NCBI GenBank assembly: GCA_000969725.1
Contig: JXSR01S019129.1
Direction: 5' to 3' (one strand)
Origin: Ophiothrix spiculata
Lineage: Eukaryota; Echinodermata; Ophiuroidea; Amphilepidida; Ophiotrichidae
Length of the DNA stretch: 32,481 nt
The position numbers were made by a program, and so were the translations under genes. Position 1 is the stretch's first letter. Every line of letters begins with the position of its first letter. This document shows, in pieces, positions 11,221-23,980 of the stretch. The notes under the pieces were generated by a model. The model made no database searches and was not told where the DNA came from. It was given only the letters and a program-made list of their open reading frames with translations.

Positions 11221-11830
11221 CCTAAAAGGCACAAACAACATGGCCAATAGATATCTGATATGAATACCACTTCCCAATTTCTTGCGATGGATTTATTTTA
11301 ATGTCATCTATTTCTTGTATGTGCACATGCTCTAAATATGCTACTAGTTGCATTCCCAGAAGGATCCCAGCAGATTCTGTTTCTACTATCAGTGCAATAC
11401 CGATGCAATTGGTCAATGCATTAAGCTTTATTTGAATCGATTTCCCTATGCAATAAATTATTTCAAACACATGTCAGAAAGTGCTAAACTTATTATTGCA
11501 ACTTTAAGTTGCGCATCCCTACAGATTTCAAGAAACCCTCTCTAAAAGATGCAAACATTATGGTCAATAGATATTTGATATGAGGAGTACATTAGTACCA
11601 TTCATAATGCCTTACTTATCCAATTTCTTGCAAAGAATCAATTTGAATGTCTTCAATTTTTTATACGCATGATTTCCATTTGCTCTAAATGTGCTACTTG
11701 TTGCATTCCCAAAAGGATCCCAACAGATTCTGTTTCTTCCATCAGTGCAAACAACACAGGTCAATACCGATGCAATTGGTCAATGCATTGAGCTTTATTT
11801 GAACTGATTCCCTGTGCGGTAACTCTACAA
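11221..11830 (+). repeat. Nested tandem pair of ~350 bp inside the unit
   Basis: Two diverged copies follow one another. Both contain TGCTCTAAAT(a/g)TGCTACT, GGATCCCA(g/a)CAGATTCTG, ACCGATGCAATTGGTCAATG and AAGCTTTATTTGAA-type words. The first word starts at 11328 and 11681 (353 bp apart). The corresponding spacing is 375 bp in unit 2 (17523, 17898) and 366 bp in unit 3 (23313, 23679). All three units keep the pair, so it arose before the units multiplied. Confidence 0.88.
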
Positions 11831-12853
11831 AACAGTTCAAACAGTGCTGTCTTCATAAGTGGCAATTTTATGTTGTAGGCATCAGCATTGAAAATAAGAT
11901 TACATATGTGACATTATCAAAGGAGGTGAGTCGGATGTCAGAAATATTGAGTTTGAGATACAAGGCAATAAAAGCAGAAAATTTGTTTCTTTTCATTGTT
12001 ATTGAATGTCGCAGCATTGTTATATCTCTGGAATCAGAAGACCAATTCGGGTTTGGATCAAAATGTATAACTTGATCTATGTCCAACAAAGTAAAAATGC
12101 AGTATGTGAGTTACAGATCAATTGAATTATGCTTCCGTTTTCATTGATGAAATCCCTCGAAATCAAATGAGTCTCCCACAACTAATGAGATTGTTTATGT
12201 AATCTTAACGAATATATGGAACTCTTTATAAATAAATACAATTAAAACGAAATATATAGCTCCTGACTTTGATATAGTATTAGCTCAGACTTGAAAACTA
12301 ATTAGAATGATGACTTCATGATAGATACTGCCAATTCAATTTCCATGCTAGCTGACCATGTTAGTTGTAAAGTAATGTCTGATGAGTTGAGTGTATGTTT
12401 ATTTAAGATATAGAATATCACATACCATACCAAGACTGACAATAAAAATGAACCCATCATTAAAATAGCAAGCTAGTCACATCACTGTCTCCACACACCG
12501 CCTCATGTCTGCTTCTATTTGATGAGAGGAAGCTTATGATATTTACATTATGTCGACATGTGTTATAGATCTTGATTGATCACTGAGTGTCATAACGTTT
12601 TCAGGAACATAATGACAGACCGAGCAGTCCAGATTGCCTCAATATGGCATCCGACGCCAACGATTGGCACGACATAGCATGATGAGACTGAGACCAGTCC
12701 ATCCATTCACTGTCTATGATTCTTTGCTGGTATTATTTGTATCACACTGGCAACACGGTGTTGAATTTTCCAGTTGTAGATCCATCATAGAGTGTCAAAA
12801 TGCAGTGTCATGATAGAGTGATGATGGAGTGTTGAATAGGACAGGTCAGATAT

Positions 12854-12985
12854 GACAGATTACTTCAATATGGGATGCGATGCCAAGCTATCTCATGTAG
12901 AGAAATCTGGCCAACTACATGACAGATCGTTTGTATATGGGATGCGGTGCCAAGATATGGCAAGTAGAGAAAGCTAGACCAGATG
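12854..12985 (+). repeat. 67-bp repeat pair, unit 2 copy
   Basis: This is the counterpart of the 6728-6850 pair. GACAGAT words start at 12854 and 12921, each followed by ATGGGATGCG(a/g)TGCCAAG. Confidence 0.8.
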
Positions 12986-15630
12986 CTTGTTTGTTTCCGC
13001 ACTGAAAAGCCACACACGATAAGTTCAACATTATGTTTGTTGTCCAAATAATTTGAGATGGTGATGATGTTCCATTTCATGTTTAAGTGCATACAGTGCG
13101 GAGTAGTGTTACATTTGCACAGTTGGTATGTTGCACGCAATATGCAATCCTATGTAGACCAGTGTGAAAGCCCAAACCAAGTGTGTTTTATGGTCTATCA
13201 AAATTTCAGAGCATGGTTCAGGTTAGTTTTAGTGTGTGGGTCAAATTAACTATTAGCTTAACCCTTTCAGCCTAGAATTTATTTTCTAGTTTCAATTTTC
13301 GGATTCAACCTTTCTATGTTTAAATGACTGAATAAATATCATATAATGAGAGCTATGCAACAAAGCTACTACTCAAAATATAGAGCTTTAAAATGATACC
13401 AAACTTCATATGTACTGTGTCTTTCATACAAAAGATACAATCTAAATAAAATCTATCAAGCTATTTATAAACAATCTTACAAATTAAATTTATTTGACAT
13501 AATCATAGGAAATGTTTAAATTTTCCAAAGATTCTAATTTGTCTACATTTAAAAAAAAATCACCACTTAGGGAAGATGAATTTTCTTGAACTTAAGGGGG
13601 ATATCTAATTTGTTACTTCACAATGTAGTAGGTAGGATTAGTAAAAAATAAACTACTATGAAAACAACTATGCAGTGTGACTGAAATACTCTATCTTTAG
13701 CTTGCTTGCTACTGGAAATGTTTGTTACATTCATTGTCTGATGTTGCATCATGAGTTATGAAGTGTTAAAAAGTTTCAAGATTTGACCAATCATACGATG
13801 TCAAAGTGTTGTCTTAACATACTGGCAGACTGTCCATGTAGATTAACTGAATATGCTCAGTGACACCTAAGACTTACACATTGTTACATAAATCATATCA
13901 TTACATTTTGTAAAAAATTTCACTTTTTTCTATTAGCATAACCTGTATTTCATAATTAATGTATAATTTAATGTCTGTTGCAAAAGTTGAGTTTTATTAA
14001 TAGATTGAAGTCCCTAGCTTCAACCTTTGTCACACTTGTTGAGATTTTTGTTAAGTGATAAAACATGTTAAAGGTTTCAAATTAACGATTATAAGTATTA
14101 ACTTCAACCAAATTTTCATCATTCATGCAACTTTTTTCCTGATTTATTAAATGCTATTTTACATTCAGTAAATTATAATGAATTTTCATCATCAGAAAAT
14201 AATAACTAGACCCTTTTAAAAGATGGAAAATTTAAGCAAATATTTAAGCGTTGTTTTTTGAAATAAGATCTACCAGTTCCTTAGTAATGGGAACATGATA
14301 GCAAATCAATGTACATCAGGTAGTTAAAATCGCTAAAATGGTAAAGTCAATTTCACTTAATAGAAACTCGTTCCTCCCTAAATATGCAGGAAATTTGCTA
14401 AGAAAAACCTGCGAGATTCAACTAAATCAATACCATTTTGATATGCCAGTCAGGCAAACGAAAACAGTCAATATTAAAATTAATTCATATAAATTTGCCG
14501 AGTTTATTCATAAAATATCACCTTCATGTTATGCTTTGTGGTATTAATTAACTGACTTCAAATCTTTCATAAAATCAGTTTTAATGGTGGGTTATATGGT
14601 GTTATTTGCCCATTTTGCCTGTGGGGAGCTTGAGTGCTGTTAAGGCAATCTCTCCATATTTCCTGTGAACTGAATGAATTGATGCTGTACAAAATCTCGT
14701 GTGAAAATAAATAGTCAAAGATTTTATGTTTTTTCAGCATTTGTTTTTCAGGAACAAAAGTACGGATTGATTGGAATTTTGTGCTCCTTATTCTTCATAA
14801 ATTGATGCGACAATGCCATTAGCAAACACATCATGTTGGAACTTGATTCTGTTATGTTGTGTTACATTTTTGTAAATGCTAATTTGAAGGTGAGTTTTCA
14901 TAACAATTAAATGAACATTTTGCTGGTTACAAATGACAAATGGAAAAAAATGGAAAACTTACATGTTAACGCAATCAGTAATGCTAAAAGCTGCTTTTCA
15001 AAATTTATTTTGTGTGAGTTGGTGTCAATATTCTAAATATACCATTTCTGTACATGTTTTACAATCACTTTCTTAACTTTTTTTAAAGCACTTGGTTTAA
15101 AAATAGAATCAAGTTAAAACTGTGTTTAAAAAATGAAGAATTATAACTAATAAGGACATCCCGTGCATATTTTCTCTGAACTCTAGTCATGAGAGTTTAC
15201 ATATCAGAGCAATAACTTTATTCAACCTTTCAAAAATCCAAATTAACCCTAAACATTAAAATCATTCAAAACCATACAATTAAAATAAATCGTGCTTTTT
15301 GAGCAGGTAAAATCAATATGTTCAATACATCTATAATGTATTTGGCTTGGCACAAAAGTGTCAAAAAGATAGAGAGTCAATATAAATCTGACAGTACCAT
15401 ATTTCTAGAAGCTTAGGTTTAACAAAATCACACCATAACACAGACAAAAGTGGTTGTCAAATATTTGATGTTTTAATGCGTTGCTTCTTCATTTAATGGA
15501 GCTAGCCATGACGAGTTATAACCTTCTCAAACTCTTTTAATACATTCAGTATCCATTGATTTTCTCTGACACAAACCCATACCCATCCTTTTTATCTGCT
15601 GAGGCAAGATATTGCACCTCCTTTTCTCTT

Positions 15631-15858
15631 GTCCTGACCAGTATTTCTGCTAAGGTTTTTGAGCTTTCGTCAATTCGATCAAGTTTGACAAAGTGTAAGA
15701 GGTGCTTGCGCCAAAATCAGGACCTGTGGCTGGAAATTGGCTCAATAAAGGTAGCAGAATATCTTTATCACACACCTTCAGAAACTCGTTGCACCAATTT
15801 TTACTGCTCCTGCGCCAATGACGCTCCATAAGGCCTTAGCGGAAACACTGGTCCTGAT
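15631..15858. mobile_element. hAT-type MITE, 212 bp, private to unit 2
   Basis: Units 1 and 3 lack this block. The element (15639-15850) begins CAGTATTTCTGCTAAGG and ends with the inverse of CAGTGTTTCCGCTAAGG, giving 17-bp inverted ends with two mismatches. It is flanked by an 8-bp duplication, GTCCTGAC on the left and GTCCTGAT on the right. The empty site in unit 3 reads TTCCTGACAT. An 8-bp target and CAG-initial ends are the known hallmarks of the hAT superfamily. There is no transposase, so it is non-autonomous. The 91-residue frame running into it is accidental. Confidence 0.93.
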
Positions 15859-16070
15859 ATATTTTTTATGTCCAAATTCTTGGTTTTCTTATTTGTTCAT
15901 TCTTTTACCAAATTTTTCTTCTTTTTTCCACTTATTTTTTCCACAGTATTGTCTTCTTTTTTCATTAATTTGTTATTTGTTTCTTTCCTTCCACAATTAA
16001 GATCAAGAGGGTCATTTTAATTAAATGCAAAGTGGGTTTAAAAAGAGTGTTGTTGTTATTTTATTTTTTA

Positions 16071-16089
16071 TTTTTTTTTTGGGGGGGGG
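16071..16089 (+). repeat. T-tract/G-tract junction, unit 2 copy
   Basis: Ten T then nine G sit at the position equivalent to 10194-10216, followed by CCTCTAAAGAAAC. Confidence 0.85.
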
Positions 16090-16454
16090 CCTCTAAAGAA
16101 ACACAATTTTGCATTATATGTAATCCTTTAAATTATGTAGGCAAGAAAAGCCTGGGTATTTATTAGTTTCAAAATATACATTGTTTGACCAATTTGGTTT
16201 AAATTTACAATTATATACAAATGTCTAAGTTATATAATTGTGTCATGTTCCTTTAAAATAATTTTACAATGATTTTCCATGTGCATGTGAGTCAATAATC
16301 CCTCCCATGATGAATTTGGAAAGTACAACAGGAATCTTGTCATCCCTGCATCTAGCAAAAACAACACTGGTCAACTTGACACGAAGAATGCACTCTTCAA
16401 AAGTATTTTGTCTTTCCCTATGTATACAAGGTTCCTCCATGCTGGCTCCATGTC

Positions 16455-16560
16455 TGCCAAACACAGCAAAAATGCAGTATGTGCATTGCAGATCGATTGC
16501 AAGTTACTTCCTTTTCCTTTGGAGAAATCTGGAAAAAATGAGCAGATGATCAATTCTCTT
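16455..16560 (+). repeat. ~100-bp dispersed repeat, copy A of unit 2
   Basis: This is the counterpart of 10584-10690, with TGCATTGCAGATCGATTGCA and GTTACTTCCTTTTCC. The shorter copy B of this unit lies at 18300-18366. Confidence 0.75.
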
Positions 16561-17294
16561 TCATGACTTACGGCAGTATCTACTATATCAAACATAAGTA
16601 AATATAACTTTATAGCATGGGAATGGATTGAAGAGAAACTACATATTTGTATGATGTATATGATGTGCTTTATAAATGCACATGCTGCAGCTTTACTTTG
16701 TTGAGCAGATTTGTAATCTTGACAAAAAGAATAGAAATAAATCTAAAATGGAAATTTGGTTGTAGCTTGCAAGGCAAATTCAAAATGGCAGTCTTAAAAC
16801 ATTGAGCATGGAATTGAGAATTGCTCAATGGTTGGCACCAGAATGTTCACAAATAACATGTGTATTTAAAGAAGCATGGGATGTGTCGTAACATCATGCC
16901 ATGTTTCTTTCATTTTGGTAATATTTTGAGTTTAAGTTGTCTATTTTTTTCCTTTTGCTCATATTTTTGGTTAAGTTGCCTCAATTTTCCTTTTTTCATA
17001 TTATGGGTAAAGTTATCTCATTTTTTCTTATCTCCCTTCCCTTTGAAGGTTGTGGGGGAATCTGTGTATTCTGTTTTGCCACTGTAACTATTGACGACTG
17101 TTGGGTCATTTCTGAATACTAAAATGGCTCCATGTAAGCTACCAAAACATGCAGCATGTGTTCCAATGTTCCAAAGGGCATTTGATATCAGATGAGTACA
17201 TTTATTTAAAAGAGTCTTCTATATTTAATCTCTGATGTAGAATTAAGAGAATATAGACCTTAAAAGTTACACTAAATGTGCAGATTTTATGCCT

Positions 17295-17465
17295 CGTGAA
17301 ATAGAGAAGTCCAAATTTGACCTCATGATATATTTTGTACTATTGCACGTGCATAGGCATTCAATATTTGTTTTATATCATGATATCACACTAGTTTGTT
17401 TCATGCCGTGCAATGGAAAATAATTTTTGCACGGCTCAAATCACTGCAATCATGATATAATACGA
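17295..17465. mobile_element. Nested-palindrome (foldback) insertion in unit 2
   Basis: The block is absent from units 1 and 3. It holds stacked inverted repeats: CATGATATA (17324-17332) with TATATCATG (17374-17382); TATATCATGAT (17374-17384) with ATCATGATATA (17449-17459); and, inside that, GCCGTGCA (17405-17412) with TGCACGGC (17428-17435). A GCACGTGC palindrome sits at 17345-17352. The layout resembles foldback MITEs seen widely in marine invertebrates, but I cannot name the family. No clean target duplication could be fixed because neighbouring unit sequence was replaced. The outer limits are approximate. Confidence 0.7.
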
Positions 17466-17522
17466 TTTATATGACTTTCTTCTCAGTTTCATATTCTATT
17501 TTTGTATGGGCAATATACAATA

Positions 17523-18200
17523 TGCTCTAAATGTGCTACTTGTTGCATTCCCAGAAGGATCCCAGCAGATTCTGTTTCCACCATAAGTGCAAACAACACT
17601 ATACATCAATACCGATGCAATTGGTCAATGCATTAAGCTTTATTTGAACTGATTTCCCTATGCAATAAATTACTTCAAACATATTTTAGGAAGTGCTAAA
17701 CTTATTATTGCAAGTCTTAAGTCATGGTCCCCATAGATTCCAAGAAACCCTCATCTAAAAGATGCAAAAATCATGGTCAATGGATATTTGATATGGTGAG
17801 TACATTAGTACCATTCATAATGCCTTTAAAACCTATCCAATTTCTTGCAGTGAATCTATTTTAATGTCTTCAATTTTTTGTACACATGATTTCCATTTGC
17901 TCTAAATGTGCTACTTGTTGCATTCCCAGAAGGATCCCGTCAGATTCTGTTTCTTCCATCAATGCAAACAATACAGGTCAATACCGATGCAATTGGTCAA
18001 TGCATTAAGCTTTATTTGAACTGATTTCCCTGTGGTAAATCTACAAGTCAGTTCAAACAGTGCTGTCTTCATAAGTGGCAATTTTATGTTGTAGGCATCA
18101 GCATTGAAAATAAGAATGCATATGTGACATTATCAAAGGAGGTGAGTTGGATGTCAGAAATATTGAGTTTGAGATACATGGCAATAAAAGCAGAGAAAGT
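17523..18200 (+). repeat. Nested ~375-bp tandem pair, unit 2 copy
   Basis: This is the equivalent of 11221-11830. The TGCTCTAAATGTGCTACTTG word starts at 17523 and 17898. The upstream part of the first copy has been replaced by the palindromic insertion. Confidence 0.8.
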
Positions 18201-19076
18201 TTGTTTGTTTTCATTGTTTTTTAAGATCACAGCATTGTCATATCTCTGGAATCAGAAGACCAATTCGGGTTTGGATCAAAATGTATAACTTGATCTATGT
18301 CCAACAAAGTAAAAATGCAGTATGTGAAATGCAGATCAATTGAATTATGCTTCCGTTTTCCTTGATGAAATCCCTCGAAATCAAATGAGTCTCCCACAAC
18401 TAATGAGATATTTTATGTAATCTTAACGAATATATGGAACTCTTTATAAATAAATACAATTAAAAATGAAATATATAGCTCCTGACTTTGATATAGTATT
18501 AGCTCAGACTTGAAAACTAATTAGAATGATGACTACATGATAGATACTGCCAATTCAATTTCCAAGCTAGCTGGCCATGTTAGTCTGTAAAGTAATGTCT
18601 GGTGAGTTGAGGGTATGTTTATTTAAGATATAGAATATCACATACCATAACAAGACTGACAATAAAAATGAACCCATCATTAAAATAGCAAGCTAGCCAC
18701 ATCTCTGTCTCCACACACCGCCTCATGTCTGCTTCAATCATTTGATGAGAGGAGTCTTATGATATTTGAATTATGTCGACATGTGTTATAGATCTTGATT
18801 GATCACAGAGTGTCATAACGTTGTCAGGAACATAATGACAGACCGAGTAGTCGAGATTGCCTCAATATGGCATCCGACGCCAAAGATTGGCACGACATAG
18901 CATGATGAGACTGAGACCTGTCTATCCATTCACTGTCTATGATTCTTTGCTGGTATTATTTGTATCACACTGACAACACGGTGTCGAATTTTGCAGTTGT
19001 AGATCCATCATATGGTGTCAAAATTCAGTGTCATGATAGAGTGATGACGGAGTGTTGAATAGGACAGGTCAGATAT

Positions 19077-19200
19077 GACAGATTACTTCAATATGGGATG
19101 CGGTGCCAAGCTTAGCAAGTAGAGAAATCTGGTCAGATATGACAGATCAGTTCAATATGGAATGCAGTGCCAAATGGCAAGTAGAGAAAGCTAAACCAGA
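19077..19200 (+). repeat. 64-bp repeat pair, unit 3 copy
   Basis: GACAGAT words start at 19077 and 19141, the counterpart of the pairs at 6728 and 12854. The second copy has lost several bases before AAATGGCAAGTAGAG. Confidence 0.75.
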
Positions 19201-21999
19201 TGCTTGTTTGTTTCCGCACTGAAAAGCCACACAGAATAAGTTCAACATTATGTTTGTTGTCCAAATAATCTGAGATGTCAGTAGTGTTGCATTTCATGTT
19301 AAAGAGCAGAGAAATGTTACTTTTGCATAGTTTGTAAACCTATGTAGACAAGTGTGAAAGCCAAGACCAAATGTATTTTATGCTCAATCCAAATTTCAGG
19401 GCAGGGTTTAGGTTAGTTTTAGTGTATGGGTCAAAATTTAAGATTAACTTAATCCTTTCAGTCCTGAGTTTCAATTTTGGGATTTGATCTGTCCATGTTT
19501 AAATGACCGTGAATATCATATATTGAGAGCTATGCAACAAAGCTACTGCTCAAAATATAGAGCTTTAAAAGGATACCAAATTTCATATGTACAGTGTCTT
19601 TCATATGAAAGATACAATCTAAATAAAATCTATCAAGCTATTTATGAACAATCTTACAAATTAAATCAATTTGATGTAATCATAGGAAATGTTATTCCAA
19701 TTTGTCTACTTTTTCCAAAAAAAATGCACCATTTAGGGAAGATGAATTTTCTTGAACTTAAGGGGGATATCTAATTTGTAACTTCAGAATCTAGTAGGCA
19801 CGAAAAGCAAAAAATAAACTAATATGAAAACAACTATGGAGTGTGACTAAAATACTCTATCTTTAGCTTGCTTGCTACTGGAAATGTTAGTTTCATTGAT
19901 TGTCTGATGTTGCATCATGAGTTATGGAGTGTTAAAAAGTTTCAAGATTTGATCAATCGTACAATGTCAAAGTGTTGTCTAAACATACTGACTGACTGTC
20001 CTTGTAGATTAACTGAATATGCTCAGTGACACCCAAGACTTACACATTGTAACATAAATCATATCATAAGACCCACATTTTGTAAAAAGTTACAGTTTCT
20101 TTCATTAGCATAACCTGTATTTCATAATTAATGTATAATTAAATGCCTGTTGCAAAAGTTGAGTTTTATTAATAGATTGAAGTCCCAATGCTTCAATCTT
20201 TTTCACACTTGTTGAGATTTTTGTTAAGTGATAAAACATGTTAAAGGTTTCAAATTAACGATTATAAGTATTAACTTCAACCAATTTTTCATTTATGCAA
20301 CTTTTTTCCTGATTTATTCAATGCTATTTTACATTCAGTAAATCATAATGAATTTTCATCATCACAAAATAATAACTAGACCCTTTTAAAAGATGGAAAA
20401 TTTAAGCAAATATTTAAGCGTTGTTTTTTGAAATAAGATCTACCAGTTCCTTAGTAATGGGAACATGATAGAAAATCAATGTACATCAGGTAGTTAAAAT
20501 TGCTAAAATGGTAAAGTCAATTTCACTTAATAGAAACTCGTTTCTTACTAAATATGCAGGAAATTTGCTAAGAAAAACCTGTGAGATTCAACTCAATCAA
20601 TACCATTTTGATATGCCAGTCAGGCAAAAGAAAACAGTCAATATTAAAATTAATTCATATAAATTTGCCGAGTTTATTCATAAAAAATCACCTTCATGTT
20701 ATGCTTTGTGGTGTTTTTTTAACTGACTTCAATTCTTTCATAAAATCAGCTTTAATGGTGGGTTATATGGTGTTATTTGCCTATTTTGCCTGTGGGGAGC
20801 TTGAGTGCTGTTAAGGCAATCTCTCCATGTTTCCTGTGAACTGAATGAATTGATGCTGTAGAAAATCTCATGTGAAAACAAATAGTCAAAGATTTTATAT
20901 TTTTTCAGCGTTTGTTTTTCAGGAACAAAAGTATGGATTGATTGGAATTTTGTGTTCCTTATTCTTCATAAATTGATGCGACAATGCCAATAGCAAAAGC
21001 GTCATGTTGGAACTTGATTCTGTATGTTGCATTACATTTTTGTAAATGCTAATTTGTAAGTGAGTTTTCATAACAATTAAATGAACATTTTGCTTCTTAC
21101 AAATGACAAATGTAAAAAAAAAAATGCAAAACTTACATGTTAACTTAATCAGTAATGAGCACTTAAATTTATTTTGTGTGAGTTGGTGTCAATATTCTAA
21201 ACATGCCATTTCTGTACATATTTTATCATCACTTCCTAAACTCTTTTTAAAGCAATATTATACGATTTGGTTTAAGATTAAAATCAAGTTAAAACTGTTT
21301 TTAAAAAATGAAAAATTATAACTAATACTGACATCCAGTGCATATTTTCTCTGAACTCTAGTCATGACAGTTTACATATCAGAGCAATAACTTTATTCAA
21401 CCTTTCAAAAATCCAAATTAACCATAAACATTAAAAATCATTCAAAACCATAAAAATCCTAAATAAAAATAAATCAGACTTTTTGTGTAGGTAAAACCGA
21501 TATGTTCAATACATGGATAATGTATTTGGCTTGGCACAAAAGTGTGAAAAAGGTAAAGAGTCAATTTAAATCTGACAGTACCATATTTTCTAGACGCTCA
21601 GGTTTAACAAAATCCCACCATAGGACAGACAAAAGTGGTTGTCATATATTTGATGTTTTAATGTGTTGCTTCTTCATTTAATGGAGCTAGCCATGGCGAG
21701 ATGTAACCTTCTCAAACTCTTTGATTTTCTTTGACACAAACCCTAGGTCCATAGCCATCCCATGTATCTGCTAAGACAAGATATTACACCTCCTTTTCTC
21801 TTTTCCTGACATATATTTTATCTCCGAATTCTTGGTTTTCTTATTTGCTCATTCTTTTTCCCAATTTTTTCTTTTTCTTTTTTCCCACAGTATTGTCTTC
21901 TATTTTCTTTAATGTGTTATTTGTTTCTTTCCTTCCTCAAATAAGATCAAGAGGGTCATTTTAATTTAATGCTAAAAGGGTCTAAAAAGAGTATTGGGG

Positions 22000-22019
22000 T
22001 TTTTTTTGGGGGGGGGGGG
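22000..22019 (+). repeat. T-tract/G-tract junction, unit 3 copy
   Basis: Eight T then twelve G occur at the position equivalent to 10194-10216, followed by TGGCTCTAAAG. Confidence 0.85.
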
Positions 22020-22387
22020 TGGCTCTAAAGAAACAAGATTTTGCATTATATGTAATCCCTTACAATTATGTAGGCATTACAGGCTTCGGTATTTATTACT
22101 TTCAAATATGCATTGTTTGACCAATTTAAGTTTAAATTTGGTTTAAATTTTAGATACAAATGTCTAATACATGATATAATTGTGGCATGTTCCTTTAATA
22201 TATTTTTACAGCATGATTTTCCATGTGCATGCTAAGTCAATAATCCTACCCATGATGGAAAGTACAACAGGAATCTTGTCATCCTTGCATCTAGCAAAAA
22301 CAACACTGGTCAACTTGACATGAACAATGCACCCTTCTAAGTATTTTGTCTTTCCCTATGTATACAAAGTTCCTCCATCCTGGCTCC

Positions 22388-22495
22388 ATGTCTGCCCAAC
22401 ACAGTAAAAACGCAGTATATACATTGCAGATCAATTGCAAGTTACTTCCTTTCCCTTTGGAGAAATCTGGACAAATGAGCAGATGATCAATTCTC
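22388..22495 (+). repeat. ~100-bp dispersed repeat, copy A of unit 3
   Basis: This is the counterpart of 10584-10690, with TACATTGCAGATCAATTGCA and GTTACTTCC. Copy B is missing from this truncated unit. Confidence 0.75.
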
Positions 22496-23312
22496 TTTCA
22501 TGACTTAAGGCAGTATCTACTATATCCAACATATGTAAGTACAAATATTTAGCACGGGAAGGTATTGAAGAGAAATTGCATGTTTATAGGATGTATCTGT
22601 GCTTTATATGCACACACTGCAGTTTTATTTTGTTGGGTAGATTTGTAATCTTAATAAACAGAATAGAAATACAATGAACATTTGGTTGTAGCTTGCAAGG
22701 CAAAGTCAAAAGTACAGTCTTAAATCATTGAGCATGGAATTGAGAATTGCTAAATTGTTCGCGCCAGAATGTTCACAAATAACATGTATATTTAAAGAAG
22801 CATAGGGTCTGTTGTAACATCGTGCCACATTTCTTTTATTTTGCTAATATTTTGAGTTAAGTTGTCTATTTTTTTTCCCCTTTTGCTCATATTTTTGGTA
22901 AAGTTGTCTCAATTTTCCTTTTTCTCATATTTTGGGTAAAGTTATCTCATTTTTCTTGTCTCCTTTCCCTTTGAAGGTTGTGGGAGAATCCGTGTATTCT
23001 GTTTTGGGGACTGCTGGGTCATTTCTGAATACCAAAATGACTCAAAAACATGCAGCATTTGATATCAGATGAGTACATTTATTTAAAAGTCTTTTATATT
23101 AAATCTCTGATGTAGAATTAAGAGAATAGAGACCTTAAAAAGTTACACTAAATGTGCAGATTTTTATATTGCCTGTAAAATCCACAAAAATCCTCTCTAA
23201 AAGATGCAAACAACATGGTCAATATATTCTGTTATGAGGAGTACATTAGTTCGATTTTAAATGACTTTCTTCTCAATTTTATCTTCTATATTTTTGTGGG
23301 CAATATACAATA

Positions 23313-23980
23313 TGCTCTATATGTGCTATTTGTTTCATTCCCAGAAGTATCCCAGCAGATTCTGTTTCTACCATCAGTGCAAACAACACGGGTCAATACT
23401 GATGCGATTGGTCAATGCATTAAGCTTTACTTGAACTGATTTCCCTGTGCAATAAATTATTTCAAACACACGTCAAAAAATGCTAAACTTATTATTGCAA
23501 CTTTAAGATGCGCGTCCCTACAGATTCCAAGAAACCCTCTCTAAAAGATGCAAACATCATGGTCAATAGATATTTGACATGAGGAGTACATTAGTACTAT
23601 TCATATGCCTTACTTATCCAATTTCTTGCAGTGAATCCATTTTAATGTCTTCAATTTTTTGTACGCATGATTTCCATTTGCTCTAAATGTGCTACTTGTT
23701 ACATTCCCAAAAGGATCCCAACAGATTCTGTTTCTACCATCAGTGCAAACAACACGGGTCAATACCGATGCAATCGGTCAATGCATTAAGCTTTATTTGA
23801 ACTGATTCCCTGTGCGGTAACTCTACAAGTCAGTTCACACAGTGCTGCCTTCATAGGAAGTGGCAATTTTATGTTGTAGGCATTAGCATTGAACAGGATT
23901 ACAAAATAAGATTGCATATGTGACATTATCAAAGGGAGTGCATCGGATATCGGAAATATTGATATTGAGATACATGGCAA
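23313..23980 (+). repeat. Nested ~366-bp tandem pair, unit 3 copy
   Basis: TGCTCTATATGTGCTATTTG at 23313 and TGCTCTAAATGTGCTACTTG at 23679 mark the two copies. Both carry GATCC/GTATCC...CAGATTCTGTTTCTACC and the AATTGGTCAATG-type words. Confidence 0.85.

Larger units (their letters stand above)
6221..12332 (+). repeat. Array unit 1 of a ~6-kb tandem repeat (6112 bp)
   Basis: This is the first of three head-to-tail copies. Homology with units 2 and 3 starts at AATTCAATTTCCAT (6221; counterparts at 12333 and 18552). Conserved landmarks follow in the same order in every copy: the CACACACCGCCTCATGTCTG block, the GATGCGGTGCCAAG pair, the T/G homopolymer junction and the nested 350-bp pair. Differences from unit 2 are about 4 % over the ~400 bp I compared base by base. 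Private features are a 416-bp foldback (9061-9476), loss of about 230 bp at 10957-10965 and an 18-bp loss near 7040. Short indels that are not multiples of three occur throughout, which argues against coding. It is unrecognised as a known family. Confidence 0.93.
12333..18551 (+). repeat. Array unit 2 of the ~6-kb tandem repeat (6219 bp)
   Basis: This is the second head-to-tail copy, collinear with units 1 and 3 throughout. It retains the ~230-bp segment (about 16823-17053) that unit 1 lacks and unit 3 has. Its private additions are a 212-bp hAT-type MITE (15639-15850) and a nested-palindrome block (about 17295-17465) that replaces the sequence seen there in units 1 and 3. It shares small details with unit 3 against unit 1 (for example the extra 'aata' in the CACTTAATAGAAAC word at 14355 and the AAAGCC insertion at 13168), suggesting units 2 and 3 are closer relatives. 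There is no gene. Confidence 0.93.

Noticed and set aside
14338-14547. Frame starting MVKSISLNRN, shared with 20508-20726
   Set aside because: Unit 1 has small indels that destroy it, most substitutions between units 2 and 3 alter residues, and the two copies end differently. It is a by-product of the tandem repeat.
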